From the NCBI GenBank assembly GCA_018817125.1, contig JAHIUN010000005.1:1-64000 (forward strand): DNA of 64,000 bases. Reading direction: 5' to 3'. The position numbers and the translations under genes are program-made. Positions 8,846 to 17,683 of the stretch are shown here, one piece after another (positions within the stretch are counted from its first letter, which is position 1; every line of letters begins with the position of its first letter). Origin of the DNA: Patescibacteria group bacterium. GTDB taxonomy: Bacteria; Patescibacteriota; Gracilibacteria; UM-FILTER-43-11. Under the pieces are notes generated by a model, which saw nothing but the letters and a program-made list of their open reading frames with translations, was not told the origin of the DNA and searched no databases.

Positions 8846-8910
8846 ATCTTTGTGTTAGTGGTTGATGTATTAAAATTAACAGAATTTTAGGGGGAAAACA
8901 ACTGATATCT

Positions 8911-8950
8911 ATATCTGAAAGTGCGACGATGTTGTCGCGCTTTCAGATAT
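8911..8950. repeat. Hairpin element, family P3, upstream of pepA
   Basis: ATATCTGAAAGTGCGAC pairs with GTCGCGCTTTCAGATAT apart from one G-T position. It shares CTGAAAGTGCG with the hairpin at 7324-7355. Confidence 0.75.
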
Positions 8951-8960
8951 GGCTGGGGAT

Positions 8961-8969
8961 TGGTATAAT
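8961..8969 (+). promoter_or_regulatory. Extended -10 box of cca
   Basis: TGGTATAAT lies 26 bp before the GTG start of cca, so the mRNA leader would be only about 20 nt. No clear Shine-Dalgarno sequence separates them. Confidence 0.5.
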
Positions 8970-8995
8970 CCAAACGTCAAATAAATAATAAATAA

Positions 8996-10336
8996 GTGGA
9001 GAGAACTGCCATCCAAATCGTCAAAGCATTTCAAGAAGCCGGACATGAGGCGTATTTTGCGGGTGGGTCGGTTCGTGATATGCTGATGGAGCGTGAGCCG
9101 GAGGATTACGATATCGCCACTTCCGCCAAGCCCGATGAGATTGAAAAAATCGTCGATGCTATTCATCTGGAATCCAAAACCATCCCCATTGGCAAAGAGT
9201 TCGGCGTTATTCTGGGTGTGGTGAATGGCCATCATTTCGAGATCGCTACGTTCCGTTCCGATAGCAGTTATTCCGACGGCCGGCGTCCCGATGCAGTCAT
9301 TTTCACATCTGCTAAGGAAGACGCGGTGCGTCGGGATTTTACCATCAACGGCCTTTTTTACGATCCGATTAAAAAAGAGGTCTTGGATTTTGTGGAGGGG
9401 CAAAAAGACATTAAAGAAAAGAAAGTCCGTTTTATTGGTGAAGCTCACGAGAGGATTAAAGAAGATCATCTTCGTCTGCTTCGTGGGGTCCGTTTTAAAA
9501 ACAATTTTGGCTTCGATTACAGTTCGCGTACTGAAAGTGCCATCAGAGAACTGGCTCATCTGGTCGATAATGTCAGCAGAGAACGTGTGGCGGATGAGCT
9601 CACCAAAATGCTTTTACATCCGCACCGTTCTCATAGTATGAAAGAGCTGGATGAGCTGACTATTCTGGAGCGGATCCTGCCCGAAGTTACTGCCGGGAAG
9701 GGCGTTAAACAACCCACCCAATATCATCAGGAGGGAGATGTGTTTACTCATGTGCTCAAGGCTTTGCATGACATGCCCGAGGAATTTGTAAGTAAAGAAT
9801 TGGTGTGGGCAGTACTTCTGCACGACATCGGAAAACCCGCCACGTTTGAGGAGCGGGAGGACCGGGTACATTTTGACACCCATGCGGAATTATCCGCCAA
9901 AATGGCTCGGAATGTCTGCCAACGGATGAAATTAAGCAAAGCCGAAACCGTCAAAATCACCTGGCTGATCGGCCACCATATGACCATTGGCCTTATCCCT
10001 AAAATGCGTCGCGCCCATCAAGTCCAATTATTCTGGAACCCCTGGTTCGAAGATCTGATGCGTCTGCATTATTGTGATGAACATGGCTCTCATCCAGTCG
10101 ATTTATCGCTCTATGATGAGATTATGAAATTGTATGAAGAGTTTAAAAGCGAACCGCTTTTGGAAGATCATTTTAAACCGATTCTGACCGGTCTGGATTT
10201 ACAGGAAGAATTTAACCTGAAACCAGGTCCTCAGCTCAAAGAAATTCTTGAAGAACTTCGTTTTGCTCAAATCGAAGGAGTGGTGAAAGATGGTGATGAG
10301 GCGCGGAAGTTTGTGTCGGGATACCTGTCGGATTGA
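8996..10336 (+). CDS. cca: CCA tRNA nucleotidyltransferase / poly(A) polymerase family with HD domain
   Basis: A 446-aa protein. FAGGSVRDMLMEREPEDYDIATSA is the nucleotidyltransferase signature (GGxVRD...DxD), here with the catalytic Asp pair in DYDIA. The RRDFTINGLFYDP segment and the RNA-binding helices (RLLRGVRFKNNFGFDY) follow. The C-terminal half contains an HD domain (VWAVLLHDIGKPAT, ...HHMTIG). The enzyme adds or repairs the 3' CCA of tRNAs, and the HD domain could supply phosphohydrolase activity. The start is a GTG at 8996, chosen because the conserved AIQIVKAFQEAGHEAYFAGG begins right after it. CCA-adding and poly(A)-adding enzymes of this family cannot be separated by eye. Confidence 0.88.
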   Translation: MERTAIQIVKAFQEAGHEAYFAGGSVRDMLMEREPEDYDIATSAKPDEIEKIVDAIHLESKTIPIGKEFGVILGVVNGHHFEIATFRSDSSYSDGRRPDAVIFTSAKEDAVRRDFTINGLFYDPIKKEVLDFVEGQKDIKEKKVRFIGEAHERIKEDHLRLLRGVRFKNNFGFDYSSRTESAIRELAHLVDNVSRERVADELTKMLLHPHRSHSMKELDELTILERILPEVTAGKGVKQPTQYHQEGDVFTHVLKALHDMPEEFVSKELVWAVLLHDIGKPATFEEREDRVHFDTHAELSAKMARNVCQRMKLSKAETVKITWLIGHHMTIGLIPKMRRAHQVQLFWNPWFEDLMRLHYCDEHGSHPVDLSLYDEIMKLYEEFKSEPLLEDHFKPILTGLDLQEEFNLKPGPQLKEILEELRFAQIEGVVKDGDEARKFVSGYLSD

Positions 10337-10402
10337 TATCGCATTGACTGCGAATCGACTTCGGATGGACCAGTCTATTCGATGTCTATTCGACGTCCAT
10401 CC
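10336..10402. repeat. Palindromic repeat, family P4, between cca and dnaE
   Basis: The stretch ATATCGCATTGACTGCG...GACTTCGGATGGAC recurs at 26381-26419 with three mismatches over 39 bp. GGATGGAC here also pairs with GTCCATCC to form a hairpin. Confidence 0.65.
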
Positions 10403-10445
10403 GTTAAATATGGTATTCTAGAAACCTCTCAAATCTTGGTTTTTT

Positions 10446-13400
10446 ATGTCTGAAAAAAAGTTTGTACATCTTCACGTTCACTCCTATTATTCGTTGCTGG
10501 ACGGCCTCGGTAAACCGGAGGCGTATGTTAAAAAGGCTGTGGAGCAAGGCAGTCCGGCGATTGCCCTTACCGACCATGGAGTGATGCATGGATGTATTGA
10601 GTTTTATAAAGCAGCTCAGAAACATGGCATCAAACCTGTGATCGGCTGTGAGGTGAATATCGCTTTTAACCGACTCACTGACAAACGCCATCAAATTGAC
10701 AATAAGCGCACTCACGCTCTTCTTTTGGCTGAGACCCAGGAAGGTTATGAAAATCTGCTGAAGATGACTACCGTAGCTCATCTGGAAGGGTATTATTACA
10801 AACCCCGTGTGGATTGGGAGCTTATGAAAGAACATTCAAAGGGAATTATTGCATTATCCGGCTGTTTGCAAGGGAGTATTCCAGAGGCGATTCTGAATGA
10901 GGATGAAGAAAAAATCAAAGAGCTCATCGAACGATTCCAGTCTACGTTTGGCAAAGATAATTTTTATCTGGAAATCCAAGATCATCCTGCGCTCCCTCAG
11001 CAGAAAGTGGTTACCGATAAGCTGATTGAGATTCATAAAGCGCAAGGAATTCCCATTGCCGCCACGGCAGATTGTCATTATGCAAACAGGGGCGATAACG
11101 AAGCGCAAGACATCATGCTGTGCATCCAGACAGGCCGGAATCTGGATGAGGCAGGACGGATTTCTATGATGAATTCCGATTATTCTATGCGTCCGCCGGA
11201 GGAAATGTATGAAGTGTTTTCCCATATTCCTGAGGCGCTAGAAAACACGGTCAAAATCGCTGAACGATGCGATGTTAATTTTGAATTCGGCAAGTATCTG
11301 ATTCCTGCTTTTCATACTCCTGAAGAAAAAGACCCGGCTCAGTATTTAACGGAACTTTGTTTTAAGGGACTGATTGAAAAATACAAGCTTAGCCGTTCTT
11401 ACCATTATCTGATGAATGGGCAGGCTCAGGATTTGACCGAGCAGGAGCAAGTCTTGATCAATCGTCTGAATTATGAACTGAAGATCATTAAAGACATGGG
11501 ATTTGTGGGGTACTTTCTGATTGTGTGGGATTTTGTGAAATGGGCTAAAGATCGGCAAATTGTGGTCGGTCCCGGTCGTGGTTCAGCGGCTGGCGCGCTG
11601 GTATCTTATACGCTCGACATTACCGAAATCGACCCCCTTCAATACAATCTTCTTTTTGAACGATTCCTGAATCCCGCTCGTATTTCCATGCCGGATATCG
11701 ATTTGGACTTTGCGGACAACCGTCGGGATGAAGTGATTGATTATGTGTGTGAAAAATACGGTCGTGATCGGGTGGCGCAGATCTGCACCTTCGGGACTAT
11801 GGCGGCACGGGCCGCCGTAAAAGATGTCGGGCGAGTTTTGGGAGTGCCGTTTGTTGAGATGAATGAATTCGCCAAATTAATTCCTGAAAAGCCGGGCACT
11901 AAATTAAAAGAAGCGTTGGAACAGTCGCCGGAAATGCGGGAAGTGATTGAAAAATCAGATATTTTTAAACAGGTGATGAGCAATGCTCTTAAATTAGAAG
12001 GGGCGGTCCGCCATGTGTCCGTTCATGCCTGCGCAGTGGTTATTGCCGATGAGCCGCTGACCAAATATACAGCCCTTCAGCATCCTCCCAAAGATGACGA
12101 GGGTATTATTACCCAATACGAAGCCAAATCTCTTGAATCCTTAGGTCTTCTGAAAATGGACTTTTTAGGCCTTAAAAACCTGACTATCCTTCAAACATCA
12201 CTCAAAGTTATAGATCGCACGAAAGGCAAAAAGATCAATCGCAGAGAAATTCCCATTAAAGACCGAAAGGCTTACGCGCTGATGGCACGCGGAGAGACGA
12301 CGGGTGTGTTTCAGCTGGAATCTGCTGGCATGAAACGGTATTTAAAAGAACTTAAGCCCACCGAATTTGAAGACATTATTGCGATGGTGTCGCTGTACCG
12401 TCCCGGACCCATGGAGTGGATCCCTGATTACATCAAGGGCAAACATGGCCGCAAAGCCATCACCTACATCCACCCCTCTCTCAAACCTATCCTTAAAACC
12501 ACCTACGGTATCGCGATCTACCAGGAGCAGATCCTCCAAATCGCTCAGGAGTTTGCGGATTTTTCATTGGGAGAGGCGGATATTCTGCGCCGGGCTATTG
12601 GTAAAAAGATCATTACAGAACTCGAAGCTCAGCGTGAAAAATTTATTGAGGGTGCGATTGCGAAAGGCCACAAAAAGGATTTGGCTATCACTATTTTTGA
12701 AAAGGTTATCGAACCATTCGCGGGTTACGGATTTAATAAATCTCATGCGGCTTGTTACGCCATGATCGCTTATCAAACGGCTTATTTAAAAGCTCATTAT
12801 CCTACCGAATTCATGACCGCGCTGATGTCTGCGGATTATGGCAATACGGATCGTATCGTCATCGAAATCGGTGAATGTGAACAGATGGGCATTCAGGTTC
12901 TGCCTCCGGATGTCAACGAATCACTGTCTAATTTTACTTATGTTGAAGACGGCAAAATCCGCTTCGGTCTATCAGCCATTAAAGGGCTCGGACAGGGGTC
13001 GGTTAAAATGATTATCGAAGCGCGGGATGAGGGAGGAAAGTTTCAGTCTATCGAAGATTTTGCCCGGAGGGTGCCTGCCAAAATCCTGAACAAAAAAACC
13101 ATCGAAGCGTTGGCTTTTGGCGGCGCCATGGACACCTTAGGTGAACGAAAGCAAATTGGTTTGAGCTTTGATTTAATCGCTGGTTTCGGGAAGAAATCTG
13201 TCTCCACTCATCACGAAGATCAGGTAGGGTTATTTGATGAATTAGAAGAAGTTATTGCCGACCATCTTGAGCTGGCGAATGTGGAGCCTGCTACGCCGAG
13301 CGAACGCCTTAAATGGGAAAAGGAATACCTTGGTCTTTATGTTTCTTCCCATCCTCTTACGGGGTTAAAAAACTATTTTCAAAGAAAAGTTGTTCCCATC

Positions 13401-14069
13401 AATCAGCTCTCCGAGAAGGCTGTCGGCAAATCGATTAAAATTGGAGGTATTATCCAATCTTATCGTAAAATCACTACCAAAAAAGGCGATATGATGGCCA
13501 TGCTTACACTAGAAGATCCTTTTGGTAAAGTGGATGCGGTGATGTTCCCTAAGGCCTATCGCGAGAATGCCAGTACCTTGATTGAAGATCAATTATTGTT
13601 TGTGGAAGGAGTTCTGGAAAAGCGCATGGGAGAACCCCAAATCGTTATTCAAAATGCTACTCCGATCTCTTTAGAAAAGCTGCAGGAGGTTGCGAAAGAA
13701 GAGGGGTTGTGGACCGAGAATGAAAAAATAGACCGCGTTACCCGTCAGAATTCGGAAGAAGATGATTTGGCGGATGCTGAGGAGGTTTTGGATGTTTCTG
13801 AAGAAGAGACAAAGGATTTGGATGAGGCGGATAATGACGTTGAGTCAATTCTTATTAATCAGGAGGTGGGGAAAGCTTTTTTTGTTAAATTAAAAGCGGT
13901 GCTTGAAAAACATCCTGGTAACCAAAAAATTCAATTGGTCATCGGCGACAAGATCCTTCCCGCGCCTATGACTGTTACCTTTACGCCTGAACTTATGGCG
14001 GAGATTGATGAATTGATGAGGGGGGGGGTAGACCCCCTCGCCAATGACCGTTCTACCTCGTCATTCTGA
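10446..14069 (+). CDS. dnaE: DNA polymerase III subunit alpha
   Basis: A 1207-aa replicative polymerase. The N-terminal PHP domain (about residues 5-270) keeps metal ligands (HLHVHSYYSLLDG, LTDHGVMHG), so an active PHP exonuclease is possible. The polymerase core has GPGRGSAAGALVSY and PDIDLDFADNRRDEVIDY (catalytic Asp residues), then HVSVHACAVVI and the fingers region YRPGPMEWIPDY. A helix-hairpin-helix region (about 840-900) and an OB-fold (SIKIGGIIQSYRKITTKKGD, about residues 1000-1080) follow. Length and order are those of DnaE1. The last codons (GGVDPLANDRSTSSF) run into low-complexity and repeat-derived DNA and are probably not conserved. A weak -10 (TATTCT) lies about 30 bp upstream of the ATG. 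Confidence 0.95.
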   Translation: MSEKKFVHLHVHSYYSLLDGLGKPEAYVKKAVEQGSPAIALTDHGVMHGCIEFYKAAQKHGIKPVIGCEVNIAFNRLTDKRHQIDNKRTHALLLAETQEGYENLLKMTTVAHLEGYYYKPRVDWELMKEHSKGIIALSGCLQGSIPEAILNEDEEKIKELIERFQSTFGKDNFYLEIQDHPALPQQKVVTDKLIEIHKAQGIPIAATADCHYANRGDNEAQDIMLCIQTGRNLDEAGRISMMNSDYSMRPPEEMYEVFSHIPEALENTVKIAERCDVNFEFGKYLIPAFHTPEEKDPAQYLTELCFKGLIEKYKLSRSYHYLMNGQAQDLTEQEQVLINRLNYELKIIKDMGFVGYFLIVWDFVKWAKDRQIVVGPGRGSAAGALVSYTLDITEIDPLQYNLLFERFLNPARISMPDIDLDFADNRRDEVIDYVCEKYGRDRVAQICTFGTMAARAAVKDVGRVLGVPFVEMNEFAKLIPEKPGTKLKEALEQSPEMREVIEKSDIFKQVMSNALKLEGAVRHVSVHACAVVIADEPLTKYTALQHPPKDDEGIITQYEAKSLESLGLLKMDFLGLKNLTILQTSLKVIDRTKGKKINRREIPIKDRKAYALMARGETTGVFQLESAGMKRYLKELKPTEFEDIIAMVSLYRPGPMEWIPDYIKGKHGRKAITYIHPSLKPILKTTYGIAIYQEQILQIAQEFADFSLGEADILRRAIGKKIITELEAQREKFIEGAIAKGHKKDLAITIFEKVIEPFAGYGFNKSHAACYAMIAYQTAYLKAHYPTEFMTALMSADYGNTDRIVIEIGECEQMGIQVLPPDVNESLSNFTYVEDGKIRFGLSAIKGLGQGSVKMIIEARDEGGKFQSIEDFARRVPAKILNKKTIEALAFGGAMDTLGERKQIGLSFDLIAGFGKKSVSTHHEDQVGLFDELEEVIADHLELANVEPATPSERLKWEKEYLGLYVSSHPLTGLKNYFQRKVVPINQLSEKAVGKSIKIGGIIQSYRKITTKKGDMMAMLTLEDPFGKVDAVMFPKAYRENASTLIEDQLLFVEGVLEKRMGEPQIVIQNATPISLEKLQEVAKEEGLWTENEKIDRVTRQNSEEDDLADAEEVLDVSEEETKDLDEADNDVESILINQEVGKAFFVKLKAVLEKHPGNQKIQLVIGDKILPAPMTVTFTPELMAEIDELMRGGVDPLANDRSTSSF

Positions 14070-14079
14070 ACACTAAAAG

Positions 14080-14220
14080 TCATCCTGAATTTAGTTCAGG
14101 ATCCCCTGACAAGCCAAATGGCTATATGCCAGGCTTTTAGGATTAAAACAAATAATCCTTTCATCTCGGTTAAAGGAATTGTCGGAAGATTGGGAGATCC
14201 TGAAACGAGTTCAGGATGAC
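14080..14220. repeat. Inverted repeat of the GTCATCCTGAA...TTCAGGATC type
   Basis: The arm at 14080-14104 (GTCATCCTGAAT...GTTCAGGATC) is inverted at 14196-14220 (GATCCTGAAAC...TTCAGGATGAC), with about 90 bp between. Further partial copies (TCATTCTGAA at 14061, TTCAGGATGAC at 14230) flank it. It fills the gap between convergent dnaE and the recombinase gene. This repeat type is widespread in bacterial genomes. Confidence 0.75.
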
Positions 14221-14256
14221 GAGGGAGCGTTCAGGATGACGTTTAGAATAACAAAG

Positions 14257-15177
14257 CTATTTATGATACTTCTGATGTACCTCCCTCAGTTTCTTATTGG
14301 TGATATGCGTGTAAATTTGGGTGGTGGTGATGCTGGAATGGCCCAAAAGTTCCTGGACGGAGCGGATGTCGGCGCCGTTGATCAGAAGTTCTGTTGCGAA
14401 GGAGTGGCGAATGGTATGAGGGGTTACATGTTTGGTAATACCGGCTTGGCAGGCAGTGGTCCGCACCATTTCCTGAATCGTATAATCCGTCAATCGCCGA
14501 TGCTCTCCTTTTAAATCCAAATCTCCTTTTTTCTTTTCCCTGCTTCTCCGATGGTTTAGAAATAAGGGGCCAAAGTTGTCGTCGCGCGCGTCCAAATACT
14601 CTTTTAACCATCCTTTCGCCCGTTCCGAGAGGAATACGATGCGTATTTTTTTACCCTTTCCGCGAATACTAAACTCTCCCCGCTCCAAGTCTACATTCTG
14701 CCGGCTTAAGGCAGTTAGTTCGCTGATGCGAAGGCCGGTTGAATAGAGCATTTCTACAATAGCGCGATTGCGCAAACCCGTTATTTTTCCATCGTCTATC
14801 GTTCGGAAAAGCCGCTCCAGCTCCTCGCGTGTTAAATATTCCACCTCCCTATCCGGAATTTTTGCCAAATCCACTTTTTCCGGCGCCAGCACCTTCCAAT
14901 CACTTTTAACACAGAACTTCAAAAAGGCTCTTAGGGCGATGACGTGATAGTTCTGGGTTTTTACGCTCAGGTTTTCATGAGGCCGGAATTCATAACGGTT
15001 CAGGAACAGCCGATACTTTTTAATGAGCGGAAGATTGATTTTTATGATGTCGATGTCTTTCGCGAATTCTAAAAAACGCTCCAGATAATGCGCATAGCTG
15101 ACCAGCGTCCTTTTAGACTGGTTTTTTTCAATTTCACAGTGCTCTAAAAATTGCCGGATGGCTACGCTGAGCTTCAT
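14257..15177 (-). CDS. Tyrosine recombinase (XerC/XerD-like)
   Basis: A 306-aa protein. An N-terminal SAM-like core-binding domain (about residues 1-95) is followed by a catalytic domain with the Arg of STGLRISELTAL, a central basic beta segment (RGKGKKIRIV), HTIRHSFATEL (His/Arg) and LGHSSITTTQIYTH with the nucleophilic Tyr. All catalytic residues are present. The length fits chromosomal Xer recombinases that resolve dimers at dif, but an integrase role is possible. It is the last gene of a tight minus-strand run after smr, rdgB, aroB and aroF. No dif-like site was identified. Confidence 0.88.
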   Translation of the reverse strand: MKLSVAIRQFLEHCEIEKNQSKRTLVSYAHYLERFLEFAKDIDIIKINLPLIKKYRLFLNRYEFRPHENLSVKTQNYHVIALRAFLKFCVKSDWKVLAPEKVDLAKIPDREVEYLTREELERLFRTIDDGKITGLRNRAIVEMLYSTGLRISELTALSRQNVDLERGEFSIRGKGKKIRIVFLSERAKGWLKEYLDARDDNFGPLFLNHRRSREKKKGDLDLKGEHRRLTDYTIQEMVRTTACQAGITKHVTPHTIRHSFATELLINGADIRSVQELLGHSSITTTQIYTHITNKKLREVHQKYHK

Positions 15178-15212
15178 TTATTTTGATTATTACCATTTTT
15201 TATTATACGGGA

Positions 15213-15896
15213 TTATTTTAAATACACAATGAGCACCCCGCTTTTGGTTTTCCGTAAGTTTTCCCATTTGAAATGAAGGATCAGCCCGTGTTTTTTCAGG
15301 TCAACGATTTTTTCTTCCGCCACATCACGGAGTACGGACCTGCTGTCTTTTGAATGAGTTCCTTTACCTGTTATGATCTCTACTGTTTTCAAGCCCCTCT
15401 CATGTACAGTCCTTATGAAAGAGTCGATTTCTGACTCCGCTTCAACTGCTTTTAAGCCGTGAAGATCAAGCTTGCGTTCAGGCTTGACCGGATACTGCAA
15501 AAGTATTTTATGGATGGACTTAGCCCCGTCATCCATATCAGCTTCTTTTTCCTCTAGTGCGGCCTCGAATTCTTCATCGCCAATTTTTTCTAAAAGTTCA
15601 GCCATTTCGTCTGGCCGGCGATCAGAAGATACTCCCTGTTTTTCCATTAGTTGGCGTTTTTTTTCAGCCCTGCGGGCAACCCTTTTGGCATGACGTTCGA
15701 CAGGATCAAGTCTTGTTTTTTCAGAAGGCGGCAGTTCAACAATTTGAGCCATCGTAACAGTTTGTTTTTTATTGTCAGGCTCAGCTTCTTTTTCCGGTTC
15801 GCGGACAACTTTTTTCCGCCTCAGTATACGTGAAAACTGATCGCGCCAACGACTTAAAAATCCGGGTTTTTCTGCAGCCGATTCCTTTGGAGGCAT
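15213..15896 (-). CDS. Smr-domain protein
   Basis: The C-terminal ~85 residues form an Smr domain: KLDLHGLKAVEAESEIDSFI, EIITGKGTHSKDS, SVLRDVAEE and a final beta-strand GVLIVYLK. The LDLHG and GKGTHS motifs are those of MutS2/SmrA-type nucleases, which cut DNA junctions or collided mRNAs. The N-terminal ~140 residues are charged and disordered (FLSRWRDQFSRILRRKKVV, then an acidic EKEAEPD stretch). I chose the ATG at 15896; a GTG three codons earlier is possible. It lies 41 bp after rdgB in the aro-rdgB-smr-xer run. A free-standing Smr protein, not the MutS2 fusion. Confidence 0.82.
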   Translation of the reverse strand: MPPKESAAEKPGFLSRWRDQFSRILRRKKVVREPEKEAEPDNKKQTVTMAQIVELPPSEKTRLDPVERHAKRVARRAEKKRQLMEKQGVSSDRRPDEMAELLEKIGDEEFEAALEEKEADMDDGAKSIHKILLQYPVKPERKLDLHGLKAVEAESEIDSFIRTVHERGLKTVEIITGKGTHSKDSRSVLRDVAEEKIVDLKKHGLILHFKWENLRKTKSGVLIVYLK

Positions 15897-15937
15897 TTTT
15901 TCCACGATTATTTATTATATTCTTTTTTCCTTTTTTG

Positions 15938-16537
15938 TCAAATAAAGTGTTTCAGCAAATAGTCATGACATTGTTTAATGGCTTTTCCGCGATGTGAGAT
16001 TTCATTTTTTTCATTTTTACTAAGTGCGGAAAATACCTTCTCCTTTCCTTTAGGCAAAAATACGGCGGATAGCGGAATTCCGGGTTCCAAGTCGGCTTCA
16101 GGCTTGGGCAGAATTATCCCTTTGCATTCCCCGCGGAACGTCATAGTCTCCTCACCCGGGCGATACAAAGCTACCACGCTGATGAATTCCGTCTGCCTGT
16201 TTTCCTCCCGTTGCATTCGGCTTAAAAAGAAGCTTAGCCATTCCTCGTCAGTCGCCTGTCCGCCCGCGCCCCAGCGCCGGGTCTTCACGCCCAATTCCCC
16301 CTCCAGCGCGTCCACATGAATCCCTGAATCATCGGCAATCGTCGGCAAGCCTGTTAGCCGTCCAAAAAACTCCGCTTTGATGATGGCATTCGCTTCATAC
16401 GTGTCTCCATCTTCTTCTACATCCTCCTCAATTCCTTCGTCATTCAGAGAGACAAATTTAATAGGCAGTTCTTCCAGAACTTCCATCAGCTCTTTAAATT
16501 TGCCGAAGTTGTGAGTGGCGATTAATACTTTATTCAT
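15938..16537 (-). CDS. rdgB: RdgB/HAM1 family non-canonical purine NTP pyrophosphatase
   Basis: A 199-aa protein. Starts VLIATHNFGKFKELMEVL (S/THNxxKxxEL motif) and has IADDSGIHVDALEGELG and SHRGKAIKQ, the nucleotide and metal-binding motifs of inosine/xanthosine triphosphate pyrophosphatases. It hydrolyses dITP/XTP to the monophosphate and keeps deaminated purines out of DNA and RNA. Length is standard. It lies downstream of aroB in the same transcriptional direction, separated by a short hairpin (GGTTGGA/TCCAACC at 16538-16556). Confidence 0.92.
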   Translation of the reverse strand: MNKVLIATHNFGKFKELMEVLEELPIKFVSLNDEGIEEDVEEDGDTYEANAIIKAEFFGRLTGLPTIADDSGIHVDALEGELGVKTRRWGAGGQATDEEWLSFFLSRMQREENRQTEFISVVALYRPGEETMTFRGECKGIILPKPEADLEPGIPLSAVFLPKGKEKVFSALSKNEKNEISHRGKAIKQCHDYLLKHFI

Positions 16538-16613
16538 GGCGGTTGGAATCCTCCAACCTCCTTTATCCCACCTTCGCCGGGGCTCCGGCGGGCAGGCAAG
16601 GAGGCAGAATCGG

Positions 16614-17639
16614 TTATTTTGCCAATTTTACTAATTCTTCAGGTTTCATAGGCAGAATTTCTGTTTTTCCGAAGTCAGTTACGATGACGAAATGGATAAT
16701 GTTGCCGGTTCGTTTTTTGTCTTTTTTCATATACTCCAATAGAGGGTTCAATTGGAGGTCAGATGGGAGGTCACATGGGAGGCCAAATTGTTGCAGAGTT
16801 GATTTGATTTTATCGCCCACCTCTTTATTTTGTTTGCCGAGATTTTGGGCGACTTTGTTCGCCAGCACCATGCCGATGCTAATGGCCTGGTCGTGGGTCA
16901 GTTGGTAGTCGGTGGCCGCTTCGATGGCATGGCCGAAGGTGTGGCCGTAATTCAGGATATGTCGTTGTCCGGATTCTCTAAAATCCTGCTCCACCACATT
17001 TACCTTGGCCTGGGCAGATTTGATGATTACAGGTTCAAGCTCAAACGGATCGAAATGGTCGAATAACGTTTTGTCGATGATGGCGGCGTATTTAATCACC
17101 TCTCCCATTCCCGGCATTTTTTTGGGACCTTCGAAGCTTTTTAAAACCCCCGGGTCTATTAAAACCTGTTCGGCTAGGTAGAATGTGCCGATGATGTTTT
17201 TGGCTACAAAATCGATGCCTGTTTTCCCGCCGATGGCCGCGTCGACCATGCCGAGTAATGAGGTCGGAACCGCGATATATTTCATCCCCCGCATATAAAT
17301 AGAGGCCACAAATCCCGCGATGTCCGTGATTACACCACCCCCGAAACCGATCAGCACATCCGCACGTGTAAATTCCTTTTTCAGCAAATGTTCACACAGG
17401 GAAATCACCCGTTCAAAGTTCTTGCTGGTCTCGCCCGCCGGTATCGTCAGGAATAAAACGCCCGGAAACATCTCTTTTAGCTGTTTACCGTAAATCGATT
17501 CAAGATTGCTGTCGGTTATAATTGCGAAACGGCTTTTTGGGTAATCCTTTTTTAACAGGTCTCCGATTTCGCTAAACAATCCCTCTTGGATGAGGATTTT
17601 TGAGGTACCCGATGGGGTTTTGAGGTTGATTGTAGCCAT
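16614..17639 (-). CDS. aroB: 3-dehydroquinate synthase
   Basis: A 341-aa shikimate-pathway enzyme converting DAHP to 3-dehydroquinate with catalytic NAD+ and a divalent metal. Visible motifs: FGGGVITDIAGFVASIYMRG, PTSLLGMVDAAIGGKTGID and NYGHTFGHAIEAA, which supply NAD and metal-binding residues (Glu in MGEVIKY, the two His of HTFGH). Length is typical. Only 44 bp separate it from aroF upstream, so the first two steps of aromatic biosynthesis are co-expressed. An intact start of the shikimate pathway is unusual for many reduced candidate-phyla genomes. No other aro gene is in the window. Confidence 0.94.
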   Translation of the reverse strand: MATINLKTPSGTSKILIQEGLFSEIGDLLKKDYPKSRFAIITDSNLESIYGKQLKEMFPGVLFLTIPAGETSKNFERVISLCEHLLKKEFTRADVLIGFGGGVITDIAGFVASIYMRGMKYIAVPTSLLGMVDAAIGGKTGIDFVAKNIIGTFYLAEQVLIDPGVLKSFEGPKKMPGMGEVIKYAAIIDKTLFDHFDPFELEPVIIKSAQAKVNVVEQDFRESGQRHILNYGHTFGHAIEAATDYQLTHDQAISIGMVLANKVAQNLGKQNKEVGDKIKSTLQQFGLPCDLPSDLQLNPLLEYMKKDKKRTGNIIHFVIVTDFGKTEILPMKPEELVKLAK

Positions 17640-17683
17640 GTGGCTATTGTGGTTGCCGATGGCGCGGTGACGTCACAGCGCTT

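Noticed and set aside
14179-14514. Plus-strand ORF of 111 codons after dnaE
   Set aside because: It consists of translated GTCATCCTGAA repeat and the antisense of the recombinase gene.
17660-17683. TGACGTCA palindrome between aroF and aroB as an operator
   Set aside because: The 10-bp palindrome GTGACGTCAC is too short and isolated, within an apparent operon, and has no promoter beside it.
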